A stretch of 60,095 nt of DNA from Gammaproteobacteria bacterium (GTDB lineage Bacteria; Pseudomonadota; Gammaproteobacteria; WFUO01). The stretch is taken from positions 1-60,095 of the forward strand of contig WFUO01000035.1 of assembly GCA_015484945.1 (NCBI GenBank), in the 5' to 3' direction. Under the pieces are notes generated by a model. That model was not told where the DNA came from. It did not search any database and worked only from the letters and a program-made list of their open reading frames with translations. The stretch's first letter is position 1. Each line of letters opens with the position of its first letter. A program made the translations under genes and the position numbers. This document shows positions 36,082 through 45,491 of the stretch, one piece after another.

Positions 36082-36939
36082 ATGAAAAAGACAATCCTGA
36101 TCGCATTCGGCCTCTTTCTGATAACAGGTATCGCTTCTGCAGATCCCATCGGCGCTGCCGACCTCGAGCCCCTCGCACCGGAGACCAGTGATTCCGGCGG
36201 CCCGGCCAGCGAACCCCGCACCGGCACAGATTCCTCAACCGGATCCGCCAGTTCCGCTGCCAGTGGCCAGACATGGCCAACGAGATTCCAGCAGGCCTAT
36301 ATGCGTGGCTGCACGAGAAAAGGCAGCTACATGAACGCTTACTGTGGCTGTGCGCTCAAGGTTACGATGCGCGCCTATACTCCAGACCAGTTTGCCGTTT
36401 TCAGCAAACTGCCGGCAGCGGAACGCAATGCCCACAAACGGGCCATCCTGGCAAAATGCGCTCACCTGGTCAGACGAAAAACCGCGACCACAAAAACCGG
36501 AACGCCGTGGAGTAGCGCCATGAAACAGGCCTACTACAAACGCTGCTCCCGCAATGGCACCCGTTTGCAGGCCTATTGCCGCTGCGCGGCCGAGGTCTCG
36601 GCAAGGATGTACAGCATAGAACAGGCCAAAAACTTCCCGCGTTTCTCCAGGGAAGAGAAACGCCGCTACGTCAGGGCACTGACCAGTCAGTGCGGTCATC
36701 TGGCCCAGGGCGGCAAGGGGGGAGGCACGGCATGGACTCAAACACAAAAACGCGCCTTCTACAACAGTTGCACGAACAACGGTACTCGTCTGGTTTCCTA
36801 TTGCAAATGCGCATTGCAAGAAACCCAGCGCATGTACAACCGTACCCAGATCATGAGATTCAATACATTTACAGCCGCCCAGAAACGCCAGTATCAGCAA
36901 ATGCTGCTCAAGCGATGCGGGCATCTCGTCCGACGCTAG
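36082..36939 (+). CDS. Secreted protein of three tandem cysteine-rich repeats
   Basis: I do not recognise a named family. This protein of 285 residues has a Sec signal peptide (about 1-20), a Ser/Thr/Gly-rich linker to residue 62, then three 67-residue repeats starting at W65, W143 and W218. Each has cysteines at identical spacing, C-x10-C-x-C-x35-C: 77/88/90/126, 155/166/168/204, 230/241/243/279. Shared features are NG or KG after the first Cys, AYC-x-CA, a Y before the helical middle, and C-x-HL at the end. Two disulfides or a metal site per repeat would be expected in the periplasm. Single-copy relatives with a YCxC core exist as small exported proteins in other Gammaproteobacteria, but I cannot name them. 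Confidence 0.85.
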   Translation: MKKTILIAFGLFLITGIASADPIGAADLEPLAPETSDSGGPASEPRTGTDSSTGSASSAASGQTWPTRFQQAYMRGCTRKGSYMNAYCGCALKVTMRAYTPDQFAVFSKLPAAERNAHKRAILAKCAHLVRRKTATTKTGTPWSSAMKQAYYKRCSRNGTRLQAYCRCAAEVSARMYSIEQAKNFPRFSREEKRRYVRALTSQCGHLAQGGKGGGTAWTQTQKRAFYNSCTNNGTRLVSYCKCALQETQRMYNRTQIMRFNTFTAAQKRQYQQMLLKRCGHLVRR

Positions 36940-37074
36940 CAGGGCGTCAACAGGTTGTTCAAAGGCCCTTGCGCCTCTTTGCCTGTCGCCACACCCGGCA
37001 TGTGCCGGATGTGGCCCGACAAATCGACCGTTTATACGACCTGTTTGTGCACGATGTCCATGTCCCGCTATTTC

Positions 37075-37104
37075 TTGACAGTCCTCCCCCGCGGCCATTA
37101 CAGT
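37075..37104 (+). promoter_or_regulatory. Sigma-70 promoter for the riboswitch-btuB transcript
   Basis: A perfect -35 TTGACA (37075-37080), an 18-base spacer and TACAGT (37099-37104, four of six). The predicted start near 37111 falls immediately before the first conserved block of the cobalamin riboswitch. Confidence 0.6.
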
Positions 37105-37109
37105 AGCGC

Positions 37110-37295
37110 CCTGCTTCAGGTGCCTTGAGCTGAATCCGTCAGCAAGGTGAAACGGGAAGCCGGTGCGTCTGTATGACAAACCCGGCGCTGCCCCCGCAAC
37201 GGTAGATGAGCAGGACTGGCAACATGCCACTGTGCCGACAGGCATGGGAAGGCGCCAGCCCCGATTTCTCATGAGCCCGGAGACCGGCCTGGAGC
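37110..37295 (+). ncRNA. Cobalamin riboswitch
   Basis: Conserved blocks appear in the correct order: AGGTGCC (37118), GGTGAAACGGGAAGCCGGTG (37145 on), CGCTGCCCCCGCAACGG (37185 on), and the B12 box GAGCCCGGAGACCGGCC (37273-37289). This aptamer binds a cobalamin and normally lowers expression of the downstream gene when B12 is plentiful. btuB begins 120 bases later, leaving space for an expression platform. Confidence 0.95.
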
Positions 37296-37416
37296 ACAAC
37301 GCGTGTGTTGCGGCGGGCGACATACCGGGTCCTCATGCATCTGCTGACAGACCTCCCATGTCCCCGCGCAACAAATCAAAAAAATCAGCGCGGGCGGCGC
37401 ACAACGAGGAGGTCCC

Positions 37417-39234
37417 ATGTCTTCATCACGAGTAACCTTGCTGGCATTGAGCCTGGCAAGCCTTTGGCCGGCATTTGCCCTGGCAGAGAATGAGCAAACC
37501 ATCGTCGTCACGGCCAGCCGCACGCCCCAGAGCGCCGACAAGGCACTGGCCGCGGTCACCGTCATCACCCGCAGAGACATCGAACGCAGCCAGGCCCCGA
37601 CCCTGCTCGAGGTTCTGCGACTCAAGGCGGGTATCGACATTGCCCGTACCGGTGGCAAGGGCTCCGGGACCAGCCTGTTCATCCGTGGCACCAATGCCAA
37701 TCATGTGCTGGTGTTAATCGACGGCGTTCGTGCGGGTTCGGCAACCACCGGCAAAACCCCGCTGGAATTCATTCCACTCGACCAGGTACAACGCATCGAA
37801 ATCGTACGTGGCCCGCGCGCCGCCCTGTACGGCTCCGATGCGGTTGGTGGCGTCGTGCTCATCACGACCCGGCGCCTGCGTCGTACACATGCCACAATTC
37901 GTGCGGGCAGCTATGGCGAACGCGGCCTGACCATCGGCACTGGTGGCGGCAAGCGTATCCGCTACAGCCTCAATGCCGGTATCGAAAAGACCACCGGTTT
38001 CTCGGCTACCAACCCCGGTGCAGGGAGCTTTACCTATGACCCTGACAAGGATGGTTTCGAATCGCGCAACCTCGGCCTGCGCCTGAGCGGCGCGGTCGGC
38101 GACAAGGGTCAGCTGTCACTGAAGCTGATGCAAAACCGCAGCCGGGTGGAATATGACAAGGGTGTCTCGGAAAGTACCAACCGGGTCGCCAGCCTGCGCT
38201 TCACCCATCTGACCACCGATGCCTGGACCCAGACCCTGACCCTTGGCAACACGCTGGACGACATCCTGACCCGTTCATCGAATCCGTCGCTGATCATTAC
38301 CCATCGTCTCAGCCTCGACTGGCAAAACGACATCCGTCTGGCGCCCGGCGGCAAGCTGAGCCTGGGTCTCAATCTGTACCGGGACCGTGGCAGCAATGAC
38401 AATCCCATCGCCGGCACCCGCACGTTTGGCAACACCATCTACAACCGTGCCCTGTTCGCCAGCTGGCTGAAAAGCGCGGGCGCCAACAACGTTCAGGTGA
38501 GCCTGCGTCATGACCGGCACAGCCAGTTCGGCAGCAAGACCACCGGCCTGCTGGCCTGGGGTCGGCAGCTTACCAAGCACACGCGCCTGTGGGCATCAGC
38601 CGGCACTGCCTTCAAGGCCCCGACACTGAACGACCTGTACCACCCCGGCTACAGCGGGTTTTATCCCGGCAATCCCAACCTCCAGCCCGAGACCTCGAAA
38701 AACATAGAAATCGGTCTCAAGCAGCGCCTGGGCAAGAACCAACGCCTTGAGATCACGCTGTTCGGCAACCGCATCAAGAACCTGATCACCTATGCCGGCA
38801 CCGCACCATACCAGGCCACCAATATCGGCCTGGCAAAGATTCGTGGTGTGGAACTCGTCTATCACACCCGTATCGGCGAATGGCTCCTGCAGGCCAATGC
38901 CACCTGGCAACAGGCCCGCAATGGCGATACCGGCGCGACCCTGTTACGCAGGCCCGATCGCAAGTTCACGCTTGCAGGCACGCGCAAACTGGGTGAGCGC
39001 GGCGAGCTGAGCGCCGAATGGCTGCTGGTTGGTCATCATGAAGACTATGTCGGGTTCAGCCCGGGACGGGTTGGCGGTTATGGCCTGGTCAATCTCAGTG
39101 GCCAATACCGTATCGGCAAGCGTTCGCTGCTGGGATGGCGGCTGGAAAACCTGTTCGACAAGTCCTATCAGCAGGCCTATGGCTACAACACCCCGGGCCG
39201 TTCTATCTACCTGAGCCTGCGCTACTCGCGCTGA
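37417..39234 (+). CDS. btuB: TonB-dependent vitamin B12 receptor
   Basis: An outer-membrane receptor of 605 residues. After the Sec signal (ending ALA) comes a TonB box region QTIVVTASRTPQ, a plug domain with SLFIRGTNANHVLVLIDGVR and RIEIVRGPRAALYGSDAVGGVV, then a 22-strand barrel ending in LSLRYSR. It imports cobalamin or cobinamide using TonB energy. GAGGAGG precedes ATG at ideal spacing. The upstream riboswitch and the convergent periplasmic B12-binding protein gene confirm the role. Confidence 0.95.
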   Translation: MSSSRVTLLALSLASLWPAFALAENEQTIVVTASRTPQSADKALAAVTVITRRDIERSQAPTLLEVLRLKAGIDIARTGGKGSGTSLFIRGTNANHVLVLIDGVRAGSATTGKTPLEFIPLDQVQRIEIVRGPRAALYGSDAVGGVVLITTRRLRRTHATIRAGSYGERGLTIGTGGGKRIRYSLNAGIEKTTGFSATNPGAGSFTYDPDKDGFESRNLGLRLSGAVGDKGQLSLKLMQNRSRVEYDKGVSESTNRVASLRFTHLTTDAWTQTLTLGNTLDDILTRSSNPSLIITHRLSLDWQNDIRLAPGGKLSLGLNLYRDRGSNDNPIAGTRTFGNTIYNRALFASWLKSAGANNVQVSLRHDRHSQFGSKTTGLLAWGRQLTKHTRLWASAGTAFKAPTLNDLYHPGYSGFYPGNPNLQPETSKNIEIGLKQRLGKNQRLEITLFGNRIKNLITYAGTAPYQATNIGLAKIRGVELVYHTRIGEWLLQANATWQQARNGDTGATLLRRPDRKFTLAGTRKLGERGELSAEWLLVGHHEDYVGFSPGRVGGYGLVNLSGQYRIGKRSLLGWRLENLFDKSYQQAYGYNTPGRSIYLSLRYSR

Positions 39235-40106
39235 GAAACCGACAGCCGCGCATGCTGCAGGGCCTCGCACATCTGACGGGCGCCCTGCAGCAATCTGGCG
39301 GTGGGCCGCTGGATCAGGTCGGGATGAATGACATACAGGTGTCGCCGGCGAACCGCCGGGATGGCCGGCCAGGCCAGCCAGTCCTTGACCCAATGTGGCC
39401 GTTTTTCGGCCATGCCACTGGCAATGATGACCTCTGGCGCCCGTGCAATGACCGACTCGATACCGATTCTCGGCACCAGTGCCGGCTCGGCCGCAAACAC
39501 ATTACGCCCGCCACACAGCCGGATGACCTTGCTGATGAAATGCCGGCCATTGATCGTCATCAACGGGCGATGCCAGATCTGGTAGAACACCCGCACGGGG
39601 CGCTGTTTGCCGTAACGCTGACGTAAACGCCCAATGCCCTGCAGGAATTGACGGCTGCGCTTGCGCGCCAGACGTTCATGTCCGGTCAGGATGCCGAAAT
39701 GGCGAATCGTGGCGGCAATCGCCTCGAGGCTGCGCGGCTCGGAATAATAGACCGGAATACCGAGCTGCTCGAGCCGTTCGAGCTGGCCACGCGGATTGCC
39801 GCTGTGCCAGGCCACGACAAGATCGGGCCTCAGTGCAATGATGCGCTCGACATCGAGCAGCGTATAGCCACCAATACGGGGGATCTTCCGAGCGGCAGGG
39901 GGATAATTGCTGTAACTGACCGTGGCCACAATCTGCCTTCCGGCGCCCGCCGAGAACAGCAGTTCGGTCAGATGGGGACTCAGACTGACAATGCGCCGCG
40001 CCGGTGACGCCAGCCTGACTGTCCTGCCGAGATCATCAGTCACCTCAACGGCGTGCCCGCCCGTCATGATACCCAACAGGCCAATCAAAAAAATCCCGAT
40101 ACGCAT
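39222..40106 (-). CDS. btuF: Periplasmic cobalamin-binding protein (BtuF-like)
   Basis: A protein of 294 residues with a Sec signal peptide (about 1-19) and the cluster A-II substrate-binding fold: RIVSLSPHLTELLFSAGAG, then DLVVAWHSGNPRGQLERL, then VFYQIWHRPLMTINGRHFI. BtuF passes B12 to the BtuCD ABC importer, which is not in this window. The gene converges on btuB, and their 3' ends overlap by 13 bases. Confidence 0.88.
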   Translation of the reverse strand: MRIGIFLIGLLGIMTGGHAVEVTDDLGRTVRLASPARRIVSLSPHLTELLFSAGAGRQIVATVSYSNYPPAARKIPRIGGYTLLDVERIIALRPDLVVAWHSGNPRGQLERLEQLGIPVYYSEPRSLEAIAATIRHFGILTGHERLARKRSRQFLQGIGRLRQRYGKQRPVRVFYQIWHRPLMTINGRHFISKVIRLCGGRNVFAAEPALVPRIGIESVIARAPEVIIASGMAEKRPHWVKDWLAWPAIPAVRRRHLYVIHPDLIQRPTARLLQGARQMCEALQHARLSVSQRE

Positions 40107-40170
40107 ACGCGCAGCTTATCACAACCTGCGAACCACGGGCAGGATATGCGATACTGACGCTCAAGGTATC

Positions 40171-40240
40171 ATCTGACAGCGCCGGTTTCAGGCTTTACAA
40201 GCCCGACTATCGTATCGGCTTCATGCCTGTGCTGTCAGAT
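40171..40240. repeat. Long inverted repeat with nested stems between btuF and ycgN
   Basis: Perfect ten-base arms ATCTGACAGC (40171-40180) and GCTGTCAGAT (40231-40240) enclose further pairing CAGGC/GCCTG and a GGCTT-TAC-AAGCC hairpin. A small GATAC/GTATC hairpin precedes it. It could be a structured leader or small RNA, or a DNA cruciform. There is no coding frame. Confidence 0.5.
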
Positions 40241-40295
40241 CATGTCAGCATGACAACTCAAACAGACTCTTCGAATACGCATACTGGCTAACGGC

Positions 40296-40733
40296 ATGAA
40301 CAAACAAGATACATCCGCCTTCTGGAAGTACACACCATTGCAGGAGATGACTCGTGAGCAGTGGGAATCGCTGTGTGACGGTTGCGCGCGTTGTTGTCTG
40401 ATGAAATTCATCAATGATGCCGGTGAGTTGTTCTATACCAGCGTCGCGTGCCGCTACCTCGATATCGACAGCTGCCGATGCACCTGTTATGAACAGCGCG
40501 ATATCAGGGTGCCCGGTTGTGTCGTCGTCAAGCCGGACAATATCTCCGATCTGGACTGGATGCCCTCTTCCTGCGCCTACCGGTTGGTGTATGAAGGCAG
40601 GGACCTGCCAGACTGGCATCCATTGGTCAGCGGCAAACCCGAAAGCGTGCATGAAGCCGGCATATCGGTACGCCATTTCGCCATATCGGAAGAACGCGTG
40701 GACGACCCGGAGGACTGGATCATCGATATCTGA
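40296..40733 (+). CDS. ycgN: YcgN/UPF0260 cysteine-cluster protein
   Basis: A protein of 145 residues typical of the UPF0260 family: FWKYTPLQEMTREQWESLCDGCARCCLMKF near the N-terminus, then CRYLDIDSCRCTCYEQR, then LDWMPSSCAYRLVYEGRDLPDWHPLVSG. The eight or more conserved cysteines (YkgJ-type cluster) suggest a metal or Fe-S site; the function is unknown. It is transcribed alone and ends inside a 13-pair hairpin shared with the convergent YncE-like gene. Confidence 0.92.
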   Translation: MNKQDTSAFWKYTPLQEMTREQWESLCDGCARCCLMKFINDAGELFYTSVACRYLDIDSCRCTCYEQRDIRVPGCVVVKPDNISDLDWMPSSCAYRLVYEGRDLPDWHPLVSGKPESVHEAGISVRHFAISEERVDDPEDWIIDI

Positions 40734-40758
40734 CAGGCCGGCAGCGCCGGCCTGTCAG
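40730..40758. terminator. Strong 13-pair hairpin between convergent ycgN and YncE-like genes
   Basis: CTGACAGGCCGGC pairs perfectly with GCCGGCCTGTCAG across the loop AGC. It overlaps the ycgN stop codon and lies six bases before the stop of the opposite gene. There is no U-tract on either side, so it may slow polymerase or protect 3' ends rather than act as a full intrinsic terminator. Confidence 0.6.
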
Positions 40759-40763
40759 GAATC

Positions 40764-41753
40764 TTACCTGACGATGGCCATCTGATGGGCCTCACCACGC
40801 GGAATCTTGATGGTGTTGACGAGTTTCAGGGTCTTCTGGTCAACCACCCAAATGACCGGCCTGGTCTTGCTGGAAACATAGACCTTGCCGGCGCCATGAA
40901 TGGTGTTGAGATGATAGGGCCTGGGTGACAATTTTAGAGTCCTTGTCTTTCCACTGCGGGTATCGACCGCCGCCAGTATGCCGGAGCCCTGACTGCTTAC
41001 AAACAGCGTATAACCATCGTCAGCCATGTCGATGCCGTGGACGTTCTTCCCTATCCTGTATTGCCTGACGATCTTGCCCGTGGCAACCGAAACCGCTGAC
41101 ACCTTGCCGGCGCGTGGATTGGTGACATAGATGGTTTTCTCATCACCCGAAAAGGCCATGTGCTCCGGTGCCGGACCAGCCTGCAGCCTGCGCGTCACTT
41201 TCCATGTCTTAAGATCGACCTCGGCGATGCTGTTGTTGCCGGTATTGCTGACATAGGCATAACGGCCGTCCTTCGTCACCAGGGTATAGTTTGGCACCGG
41301 ACCGGTCTTTACGGTTCTGATCACCTTGTTTTCATTCAGGTCCACGACACTGATGTAACCTCGCAGACCATGGGTTGAGAGCACATAACGTCCATCGGGT
41401 GTAATCGCCTGATGATGCGTCCACCCGGACACCGGTATCGTGGACATGACATGCCCATGGGCCGGGTGAATAAAAAACAGCTTGCTGTTTGGCGTATCCG
41501 GTGACTGACCCTTTTTCAGCGGCGTCTCGTTCAGGCTCCCGGCAACGAGATATTCGCCATCCGGCGTTGCCACCAGACCATGCGCGTTCTCGACACCGGT
41601 ATAGGTTGCCACGATACGGTCATTGGCCGCATCAACAGCAATGACGACATTGCCCGAACCCAGGGGTATATAGACCATGGGACGCGCGAGCAGTAACGAG
41701 GGCAGTATGAATACCGATGCCAGTAGCAGCTTGACCATTCCTTTCGCTTTCAT
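40764..41753 (-). CDS. Secreted YncE-like beta-propeller protein
   Basis: A protein of 329 residues with a signal peptide (about 1-23) and a seven-bladed 40-residue repeat pattern of the YVTN/YncE type, e.g. VDAANDRIVATYTGVENAHGLVATPDGEYLV, VVDLNENKVIRTVKTGPVPNYTLVTKDGRYAYVSNTGNNSI, and YVTNPRAGKVSAVSVATGKIVR. Such propellers are exported scaffold or metal-linked proteins of uncertain function. ATG at 41753 follows GGAGGTG. It is the last gene of the copper block and may be coregulated with the ATPase. Confidence 0.87.
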   Translation of the reverse strand: MKAKGMVKLLLASVFILPSLLLARPMVYIPLGSGNVVIAVDAANDRIVATYTGVENAHGLVATPDGEYLVAGSLNETPLKKGQSPDTPNSKLFFIHPAHGHVMSTIPVSGWTHHQAITPDGRYVLSTHGLRGYISVVDLNENKVIRTVKTGPVPNYTLVTKDGRYAYVSNTGNNSIAEVDLKTWKVTRRLQAGPAPEHMAFSGDEKTIYVTNPRAGKVSAVSVATGKIVRQYRIGKNVHGIDMADDGYTLFVSSQGSGILAAVDTRSGKTRTLKLSPRPYHLNTIHGAGKVYVSSKTRPVIWVVDQKTLKLVNTIKIPRGEAHQMAIVR

Positions 41754-41807
41754 GACGTTCACCTCCAGAATCATTACATGAACATTCAATATGCCGGTGA
41801 GATTGTC

Positions 41808-42023
41808 CTACCGTTGCAGTTCACTTTTCCGGCGTTCGTATTCTTCCTCGTCGATTTCACCCTTCGCATAGCGCTTTTTGAGTATCTCCAGTGCTGATTC
41901 CGGGCTCTCTTTGTCACCGCCCAGTGTGCCGCGCAAGGCCCATATGACGATTAGCAGTAACACAATCCACAAGATCCACATATAACCACCTCCAAATGTC
42001 ATCCATCCATCGTGTCCGGTCAT
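41808..42023 (-). CDS. Small membrane protein with SHOCT domain
   Basis: A protein of 71 residues: a hydrophobic segment (YMWILWIVLLLIVIWALRG) followed by the SHOCT motif ESALEILKKRYAKGEIDEEEYERRKSEL. These short proteins are common next to heavy-metal ATPases and copper genes; the role is unknown. ATG at 42023 has AGGAGGT at ideal spacing; the GTG nine bases upstream lies in the ribosome-binding site. It starts 15 bases after the ATPase stop. Confidence 0.9.
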   Translation of the reverse strand: MTGHDGWMTFGGGYMWILWIVLLLIVIWALRGTLGGDKESPESALEILKKRYAKGEIDEEEYERRKSELQR

Positions 42024-42038
42024 ATTGATCACCTCCTG

Positions 42039-44591
42039 TCAGAGTTTGACCTTGCGCAGGCGCAGGGCGTTGGTTATCACAGAAACCGAGCTGAAGCTCA
42101 TGGCCGCCGCAGCAATGATCGGCGACAAAAGGATGCCGAATACCGGGTACAGTACCCCGGCGGCAACCGGAACCCCAAGCGAATTGTAGATGAAGGCAAA
42201 AAACAGGTTCTGCCGGATATTCCTCATCGTTGCGCGACTGAGCCGGCGCGCGCGTACGATACCACGCAAATCACCCTTGACCAGGGTGACTCCAGCACTT
42301 TCCATTGCCACATCAGTGCCGGTACCCATGGCGATACCCACATGAGCCTGCGCCAGTGCCGGGGCATCATTGATGCCGTCACCTGCCATGGCGACCACAT
42401 GACCCTGTTCCTGCAGCCGCCTGACGACCTCAGCCTTCTGATCCGGCATGACTTCAGCCTGCACCTGATCAATACCAAGGCGCGAAGCGACCGCCTCGGC
42501 CGTCTTGCGGTTGTCGCCGGTGAGCATGACGATCCGAATACCCTCGGCATGCAGATCGGCAATCGCTTCAGGCGTCGATGCCTTGACCGGATCGGCTACG
42601 CCGACCAGACCGGCCAGGCTGTCATCGATGACCACGAACATGACCGTCTGCCCTTCGGCGCGCAGGGCGTCGGCCTTTTCCGCCAATTCACCCGGAGCCA
42701 CACCCAGGGACTCGAGCAGGCGCGGGTTGCCCAGCGCGACACGCCGTCCATCCACCGTACCGGTCACACCCTGCCCGGTCACGGAATCGAACTGTTCGGT
42801 ACGCGTCAGATCCAGGCCCCGCTGCTCGGCGCCCCGGACAATGGCTTCGGCCAGGGGGTGTTCGCTGGCGCGCTCGAGACTCGCCGCCAGACGCAGCATC
42901 TCGCTCTCATCCGTACCGCCACTGGCGATGAGACTGACGAGTTCCGGCCTTCCCTCGGTCAGGGTACCCGTCTTGTCAACCACCAGGGTATCAACCTTTT
43001 CCATGATCTCCAGCGCCTCGGCATTCTTGATCAAAACACCGGCCAACGCCCCCCTTCCGGTCCCGACCATGATGGAGATGGGTGTCGCAAGGCCCAGCGC
43101 ACACGGACAGGCGATGATCAACACGGCCACGGCATTGACGATGGCGCGTGACAGGGCCGGATCGGGACCCCAGGCATACCAGACGAAGAAGGTGATGACC
43201 GCAATGACGACCACTGCCGGCACGAAATAACTCGACACCACATCAGCCAGTTTCTGTATTGGCGCGCGCGAACGTTGCGCCTCTGCGACCATGTTGATGA
43301 TTTGCGACAGCAGGGTATCCGAGCCGACTTTCTCGGCCTTCATCAGCAGGCTGCCGGTGCCATTGATCGTCGCACCGATCAACCGGTCACCCGCCGACTT
43401 GACAACCGGTACAGGCTCGCCGGTCACCATGGACTCATCGACATTGCTCTCACCCTCAATGACCACACCGTCAACCGGAATCTTTTCACCCGGGCGAACC
43501 CTAAGCACATCACCGGGCTGGACCCGGTCGAGCGGAATATCCTCCTCGGTACCGTCATCGCGTACGATGCGCGCAGTATTGGGCGCCAGTCCGAGCAGCA
43601 TCTGGATGGCCGCATTGGTGCGCGAGCGGGCGCGAAGCTCAAGCACCTGCCCCAACAACACAAGTGTGGTGATCACGGAAGCTGCCTCGAAATACACCGG
43701 AATGACGCCTTCCCTCAGCATGCCAGGCGGGAAGATCTGCGGCAAAAACATCGCCACCACGCTATAGGCCCAGGCGACGGATACGCCCAGACCAATGAGC
43801 GTGAACATGTTGAGGTTCCAGGTACGCACCGACTGGACAGCGCGCACAAAGAACGGCCAACCGCCCCAGAGAACGACAGGCGTGGCCAGAATGAACTCAA
43901 TCCACTGAACAGTCTTCATGTCAATGGGTCCGAGCCAGCCACGCAATGGGGAATCGGCAATCATGGCCAACACGAAGACCGGTGTTGAAAGCACGACACC
44001 CACCCAGAACCGCCGGCTCATGTCCTTCAGCTCTTCATTATCCTCCTCAACGGCGACCGTGCGTGGCTCCAGCGCCATGCCGCATTTGGGGCAGGATCCC
44101 GGATGATCCTGCACAATCTCCGGATGCATGGGGCAGACATATTCGGTTCGGGCAGTTGACGCCGCCGGCATCCCCTTGGGTTCCAGCGCCATGCCACACT
44201 TGGGACAGGTCCCGGGACCACGCTGTTCGATCTCGGGATGCATCGGACAGGTATAAATGGTATCGCTGTCTCCAGATACTGATGATGTTCCGTGTGCATG
44301 ACTATCGCCATGCAGGTACTTTCCAGGGTTGGCGGAGAACTTGTCACGACAGCCACGACTACAGAAATACCAGGTCTGGCCATGATGTTGGTGATAAAAC
44401 TCGCTGTCAGTCGAGACATCCATGCCGCATACCGGGTCCTTCAGGTTTTGCGTTTGCAGATACTGCTCCGGCGCGGAAGAAAACTTGTGCAGGCAGTGCT
44501 CACTGCAAAAGAACCAGGTCTGCCCGTCGTGATCCAGACGATGCGCCTTTGCCTCATCGACTTCCATACCACAAACCGGATCTTTCGCCAT
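42039..44591 (-). CDS. Copper-type P1B ATPase with two YHS and two CPMHP metal-binding domains
   Basis: A protein of 850 residues. Its N-terminus carries two YHS modules (KDPVCGMEV near 5 and KDPVCGMDV near 53) and two heavy-metal-binding modules of the form CPMHPE...[10 protein letters not shown] (about 114-145 and 152-182). Then come eight membrane helices with the ion motif ACPCALG near 495, the phosphorylation site DKTGTLTEG, and the hinge [13 protein letters not shown]. There is no GMTCxxC HMA domain. The layout fits Cu+ exporters of the CopA/CopB and SilP group. ATG at 44591 is chosen for spacing to AAAGGAG. It lies in the copper block with copA and copB and shares a transcript with the SHOCT gene. 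Confidence 0.93.
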   Translation of the reverse strand: MAKDPVCGMEVDEAKAHRLDHDGQTWFFCSEHCLHKFSSAPEQYLQTQNLKDPVCGMDVSTDSEFYHQHHGQTWYFCSRGCRDKFSANPGKYLHGDSHAHGTSSVSGDSDTIYTCPMHPEIEQRGPGTCPKCGMALEPKGMPAASTARTEYVCPMHPEIVQDHPGSCPKCGMALEPRTVAVEEDNEELKDMSRRFWVGVVLSTPVFVLAMIADSPLRGWLGPIDMKTVQWIEFILATPVVLWGGWPFFVRAVQSVRTWNLNMFTLIGLGVSVAWAYSVVAMFLPQIFPPGMLREGVIPVYFEAASVITTLVLLGQVLELRARSRTNAAIQMLLGLAPNTARIVRDDGTEEDIPLDRVQPGDVLRVRPGEKIPVDGVVIEGESNVDESMVTGEPVPVVKSAGDRLIGATINGTGSLLMKAEKVGSDTLLSQIINMVAEAQRSRAPIQKLADVVSSYFVPAVVVIAVITFFVWYAWGPDPALSRAIVNAVAVLIIACPCALGLATPISIMVGTGRGALAGVLIKNAEALEIMEKVDTLVVDKTGTLTEGRPELVSLIASGGTDESEMLRLAASLERASEHPLAEAIVRGAEQRGLDLTRTEQFDSVTGQGVTGTVDGRRVALGNPRLLESLGVAPGELAEKADALRAEGQTVMFVVIDDSLAGLVGVADPVKASTPEAIADLHAEGIRIVMLTGDNRKTAEAVASRLGIDQVQAEVMPDQKAEVVRRLQEQGHVVAMAGDGINDAPALAQAHVGIAMGTGTDVAMESAGVTLVKGDLRGIVRARRLSRATMRNIRQNLFFAFIYNSLGVPVAAGVLYPVFGILLSPIIAAAAMSFSSVSVITNALRLRKVKL

Positions 44592-44692
44592 GGTCATTCT
44601 CCTTTATTCGAATATTATTGTTTGCGAATCAACCGCTCATAGCTTGAGACCATTGCACACACCTTGCGTGCCCCGATATGGGCGGCTGCTTG

Positions 44693-44706
44693 TTGACCTG
44701 GATCAA
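44693..44706. promoter_or_regulatory. FNR-type box upstream of the P-type ATPase
   Basis: TTGAC-CTGG-ATCAA has the same half-sites as the two other boxes in this window and lies in the 159-base gap before the ATPase. No -10 element stands at class II distance. TATGAG (minus strand, 44641-44636) would place the box near -71, an allowed class I position, so support is weaker. Confidence 0.45.
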
Positions 44707-44750
44707 CGAAATGTCAAAAAGATATATCGGATGACTGCCATCCGGCGTCA

Positions 44751-45323
44751 TCAGTGCGCGTGACCGCCCTCATCGTGGGCGCCGGAACGGGTCGAGGGCT
44801 TTTGGTCAACCGGCCTGGCCGCATGTCCGCCCTGGCCGTGCGCATGACCATCGGCGCCTTCCTCCACCTTGGGCATGGACATGACACCCAGCCCGTAACG
44901 GTAAACCGCTTCACCGCCAAGCCAACCGGTTCTGGCCAGCAACCCCCCGGCGATGAGCATGGCCAGGACAAAAACGATACGATTGCCGGTATTACCGCGG
45001 CGTTCGCGAATGATCGACCAGACCGCCAGCACCAGAAACACCGTCAGGGTGGCAAGCGCCCAGTTACGGTGTATGCTCATGGCAGCATGCGAGGGTGTAT
45101 CATGCCTGACGCTGTTGAAGGCAAACCAACCAGCGATCGCGGTAGCGATGGCAAACAAGGTGCCAAACCACAGGCAACCCTTGGCCATGGTCGTCACGAA
45201 ACCACCCAGCCGGGAGGAATCATCGACGAACAGGGATACGAAAAACAGGAGTACCGACAGGCCCAGAAGACCAATGGTGAAGTGAACGAATATCGGGTGC
45301 CAGTTGGGAATGATCTGGATCAT
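44751..45323 (-). CDS. DUF2231 membrane protein with His-rich tail
   Basis: A protein of 190 residues starting MIQIIPNWHPIFVHFTIGLLGLSVLLF, the DUF2231 hallmark WHPIxVHF, with four membrane segments. The C-terminal 40 residues are periplasm- or cytoplasm-exposed and rich in His, Gly and Asp (DGHAHGQGGHAA, HDEGGHAH), a plausible metal-binding tail. DUF2231 proteins are frequently encoded beside copper-resistance and heme-type redox genes; the function is unknown. It is 159 bases upstream of the ATPase on the same strand. Confidence 0.88.
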   Translation of the reverse strand: MIQIIPNWHPIFVHFTIGLLGLSVLLFFVSLFVDDSSRLGGFVTTMAKGCLWFGTLFAIATAIAGWFAFNSVRHDTPSHAAMSIHRNWALATLTVFLVLAVWSIIRERRGNTGNRIVFVLAMLIAGGLLARTGWLGGEAVYRYGLGVMSMPKVEEGADGHAHGQGGHAARPVDQKPSTRSGAHDEGGHAH

Positions 45324-45491
45324 GACTGCCTCTCTTTACAGGTCGTTGTTTGCCTGACAGTTGAGACAGCCACCAGGCCGCCCGGTTCAATGCAGCACTG
45401 ATAATGTGCCGTGGGCGCAAGGCCGGGCTACCCATACAGATCGCCCTGGCCCCGTGCCAGACTCGACCCGTAGCGCCAGATCGTGTATTTG

